Below are positions 59,219 through 61,155 of a stretch of DNA of 61,155 nt, in pieces (positions within the stretch are counted from its first letter, which is position 1; each line of letters begins with the position of its first letter). Below the pieces are notes generated by a model. The model had not been told where the DNA came from. It saw only the letters and a list, made by a program, of their open reading frames with translations, and ran no database searches. The stretch covers positions 1 to 61,155 of the forward strand of contig JADHVD010000007.1 of the NCBI GenBank assembly GCA_016784165.1. Reading direction: 5' to 3'. Source of the DNA: Candidatus Woesearchaeota archaeon. GTDB lineage: Archaea; Nanobdellota; Nanobdellia; Woesearchaeales; BS150m-G63. Both the position numbers and the translations under genes were made by a program.

Positions 59219-59692
59219 TCACTCAACCAAAGATTTACCGTAAAGAGTGGTAACCAATTGTTCAAAACCCATCTTCTTAGCAAATGCTCTCCCAGAATCA
59301 GTTACAGCATCACAAATTATATATTCATATCCTTGTCCTTTTGGCCCATATAATTCCTCTACTTTTCTCATAGCATCAGTTCCGTGACCTTCTCTCTGAG
59401 AACCATAAGGAAGTTCAAGATTAACAAATATAAGAATTTTATCCAAAGAGTCAACTTTCCCTTCTTTAACTAGTTCATGAATTTTAGGAACAAATAAAGG
59501 AAGCTTATACTGTTCTGCAAGTTTAATATATTGATCCATATGATCGTCTAATTCATCTTTAGACAACTTTCTCCAATCAGTACCTAAGGTATTATCAAAA
59601 TAATATTTTTTACAATCTAAACTTAATTCAATATCAGCAGGATTATTTTCTAAGTTTATGGATTTCATCCCTAAAAAGCCTATACATTGCAT
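59219..59692 (-). CDS. GNAT-like acetyltransferase
   Basis: 157 residues. The QREGHG stretch (about 96-101) fits the acetyl-CoA-binding Q/RxxGxG/A motif. It is followed by a helix and the C-terminal YIICDAVTDSGRAFAKKMGFEQL strand-helix seen in GNAT proteins. The N-terminal half is divergent. Substrate unknown. Confidence 0.68.
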   Translation of the reverse strand: MQCIGFLGMKSINLENNPADIELSLDCKKYYFDNTLGTDWRKLSKDELDDHMDQYIKLAEQYKLPLFVPKIHELVKEGKVDSLDKILIFVNLELPYGSQREGHGTDAMRKVEELYGPKGQGYEYIICDAVTDSGRAFAKKMGFEQLVTTLYGKSLVE

Positions 59693-59754
59693 ACTTAATT
59701 TAATATATTATTTATTTATAAATTTTTCCTTTAGATTAATGAAATAAATATTTT

Positions 59755-61155
59755 TTACAATTTTTTCATCTTCAATAAAAGCGAATTACTCACTACGCTT
59801 ACTGAACTCATTGCCATTGCGCCACCAGCAATCATAGGACTAAGCAACCATCCAGTAAATGGGTATAGTAATCCTGCTGCAATAGGAATCCCTAATGTGT
59901 TATAGAATAATGCCCAAAACATATTTTGTTTAATTTTTCTCATTGTCATCTTGCTCAGTTTTATTGATTTTGCAACATCCATAAGATCATCTTTCATTAA
60001 TACTACATCTCCAGCTTCCATTGCCACATCTGTTCCTGAACTCATAGCAATCCCTACGTCTGCTTGTGCTAATGCCGGAGCATCATTTATTCCATCTCCC
60101 ACCATAGCAACAGATCCTTTTCTTTGGAGTTTTTTTACATAATTTGCTTTATCCTCTGGCAATACTTCTGCAAAATGATAATTTATTCCTACTTGTTTTG
60201 CTATTGCCTTGGCGGTTCTTTCATTATCTCCTGTAATCATATAAACTCTAATTTTCATCTGTTGTAGTTGTTTTACTGCGTTGCGAGATGTTTCCTTTAT
60301 TGTATCTGCAACAGCTATTAACCCAATTGGCTTTTTAGAATCCGCAATAAGCATAACTGTTTTTCCTTGTTCTTCCAAATTAATTATCTTTGAATTGCAT
60401 TTAATAAAATTAATTTTGTTATCTTTCATTAACTTTACATTTCCCATATAGTATTTTTTACTTCCAATAGAAGCAGTTATGCCATGGCCTGGAATTGACT
60501 TAAAACCCTTTACCTTCTTTAGTTGCAGCTTCTCAAAATTTGCTTTTTTAACTATTGCTTCAGCAAGAGGATGTTCACTGTTTTTTTCTAGTGTTGCTGC
60601 CAAAGCAAGAATGGAAGTTTCATCTTGTTTGGTTAAAGAAATTATGTCTGTTACTTCAGGCACTCCTTTAGTTATTGTTCCTGTTTTATCCATAATTATA
60701 TTTTTAATCTTGTGTGCTGTTTCTAGCGCTTCTCCACCTTTAATTAGAATTCCTTCTTTTGCACCTTTTCCAGTTCCGACCATTATCGCAGTAGGAGTTG
60801 CTAATCCTAAAGCACAAGGGCAGGCAATAACCAATACAGCAACGCTTGCTATTAATGCAAACTGAAACTCAGATCCAATCAAGAAATACCATGAAATGAA
60901 CGTAATTACAGCAATTAACAGAACTGCTGGGACGAAATATGCTGAAACAGAATCAGCAAATCTCTGTATAGGTGCTTTACTTCCTTGAGCATCTTCAATA
61001 AGCTTAATTATTTGAGAGAGTGTTGTATTTGCACCAACTTTTGTTGCTTTGAATGTAAAACTTCCATGTTTATTGATGGTTGCTCCGATGACAGAATCTC
61101 CTTTGTTTTTTTCTACTGGAATGCTTTCTCCAGTAACCATACTTTCATCAATAGA
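59755..61155 (-). CDS. copA: Copper-type P1B-ATPase, 5' end beyond the window
   Basis: The frame runs on to the window edge (SIDES before MVTGES), so the N-terminal part is missing. Visible are TGES of the actuator, the CPCALG metal-site helix of copper/silver pumps, DKTGT with the phosphorylated Asp, [11 protein letters not shown] and the two C-terminal membrane helices. CPC indicates Cu(I) or Ag(I) export; any N-terminal metal-binding domain is out of view. Confidence 0.93.
   Translation of the reverse strand, partial: SIDESMVTGESIPVEKNKGDSVIGATINKHGSFTFKATKVGANTTLSQIIKLIEDAQGSKAPIQRFADSVSAYFVPAVLLIAVITFISWYFLIGSEFQFALIASVAVLVIACPCALGLATPTAIMVGTGKGAKEGILIKGGEALETAHKIKNIIMDKTGTITKGVPEVTDIISLTKQDETSILALAATLEKNSEHPLAEAIVKKANFEKLQLKKVKGFKSIPGHGITASIGSKKYYMGNVKLMKDNKINFIKCNSKIINLEEQGKTVMLIADSKKPIGLIAVADTIKETSRNAVKQLQQMKIRVYMITGDNERTAKAIAKQVGINYHFAEVLPEDKANYVKKLQRKGSVAMVGDGINDAPALAQADVGIAMSSGTDVAMEAGDVVLMKDDLMDVAKSIKLSKMTMRKIKQNMFWALFYNTLGIPIAAGLLYPFTGWLLSPMIAGGAMAMSSVSVVSNSLLLKMKKL

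Overview
The window is AT-rich archaeal chromosome. Supporting genes are transcription factor B, a KEOPS-type Bud32 kinase, a Dph6-like diphthamide ligase, AMP phosphorylase and an intron-bearing tRNA-Ser. Many starts look leaderless, with a TATA-like box about 25 nt before the ATG. Small genes, borrowed bacterial genes (bacterial-type MetK, an L,D-transpeptidase fusion, a Crp-like regulator) and the AMP pathway suggest a DPANN lineage such as Woesearchaeota or Pacearchaeota. That placement is inference. TGA is read as stop throughout.

Layout. 1-1555: the tfb gene, tRNA-Ser and a duplicated tRNA 3' end. 1561-25798: a roughly 24-kb, almost entirely leftward accessory cluster, the most interesting part of the window. 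25946-28440: argH and argG. 28712-32853: an ACT-domain protein, decayed fragments, and a NUDIX / thymidylate-kinase-like / Gfo-Idh-MocA operon. 32854-38542: housekeeping genes (CaCA antiporter, bud32, Dph6-like, endonuclease III, MazG, a glutamine amidotransferase, tRNA-dihydrouridine synthase). 38629-46999: small, mostly unrecognised genes, including a ribbon-helix-helix protein, a Crp/Fnr-like regulator, an HPr-kinase-like P-loop protein and a small HExxH protein. 47070-53050: metK with a divergent HTH-CBS regulator, repair and nucleotide-sanitising enzymes, PIN and RecB/Cas4-like nucleases. 53337-61155: a polysaccharide deacetylase/L,D-transpeptidase fusion, tRNA-Val and tRNA-Gly with duplicated 5' ends, AMP phosphorylase, an AI-2E/PerM membrane protein, tRNA-Val(TAC), a RelE-type toxin-antitoxin pair, a GNAT protein and a partial copper-type P-ATPase.

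The 24-kb cluster combines a MoxR-type AAA+ ATPase, a second AAA ATPase, a third P-loop protein, a protein joining an HExxH peptidase-like domain to a VWA domain, a transglutaminase-like protein, a PP2C phosphatase, a Ser/Thr kinase, a fusion of a lactate/malate-dehydrogenase-like domain to a coiled coil and a probable beta-propeller, a TrmB-type regulator, an Mrr-like nuclease, coiled-coil proteins and several small membrane proteins. Downstream of the kinase are six consecutive genes whose products begin with the same short helix-like tag (consensus DQNLExKLexIVxDI). The tag is followed by entirely different modules: MORN repeats (twice), TPRs (twice), a tandem winged-helix-like domain and a beta-helix. 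This resembles known MoxR-VWA-kinase-phosphatase systems in which a shared adaptor couples varied effectors to a common regulatory core, but I do not recognise this tag or this set of parts.

Regulation looks layered. Paired palindromes lie between the TrmB-type gene and the fusion/phosphatase/kinase/tag operon. A second palindromic box (TGTA-N8-TACA) precedes three promoters of the right half of the cluster, and a fourth copy lies upstream of the NUDIX/kinase/oxidoreductase operon.
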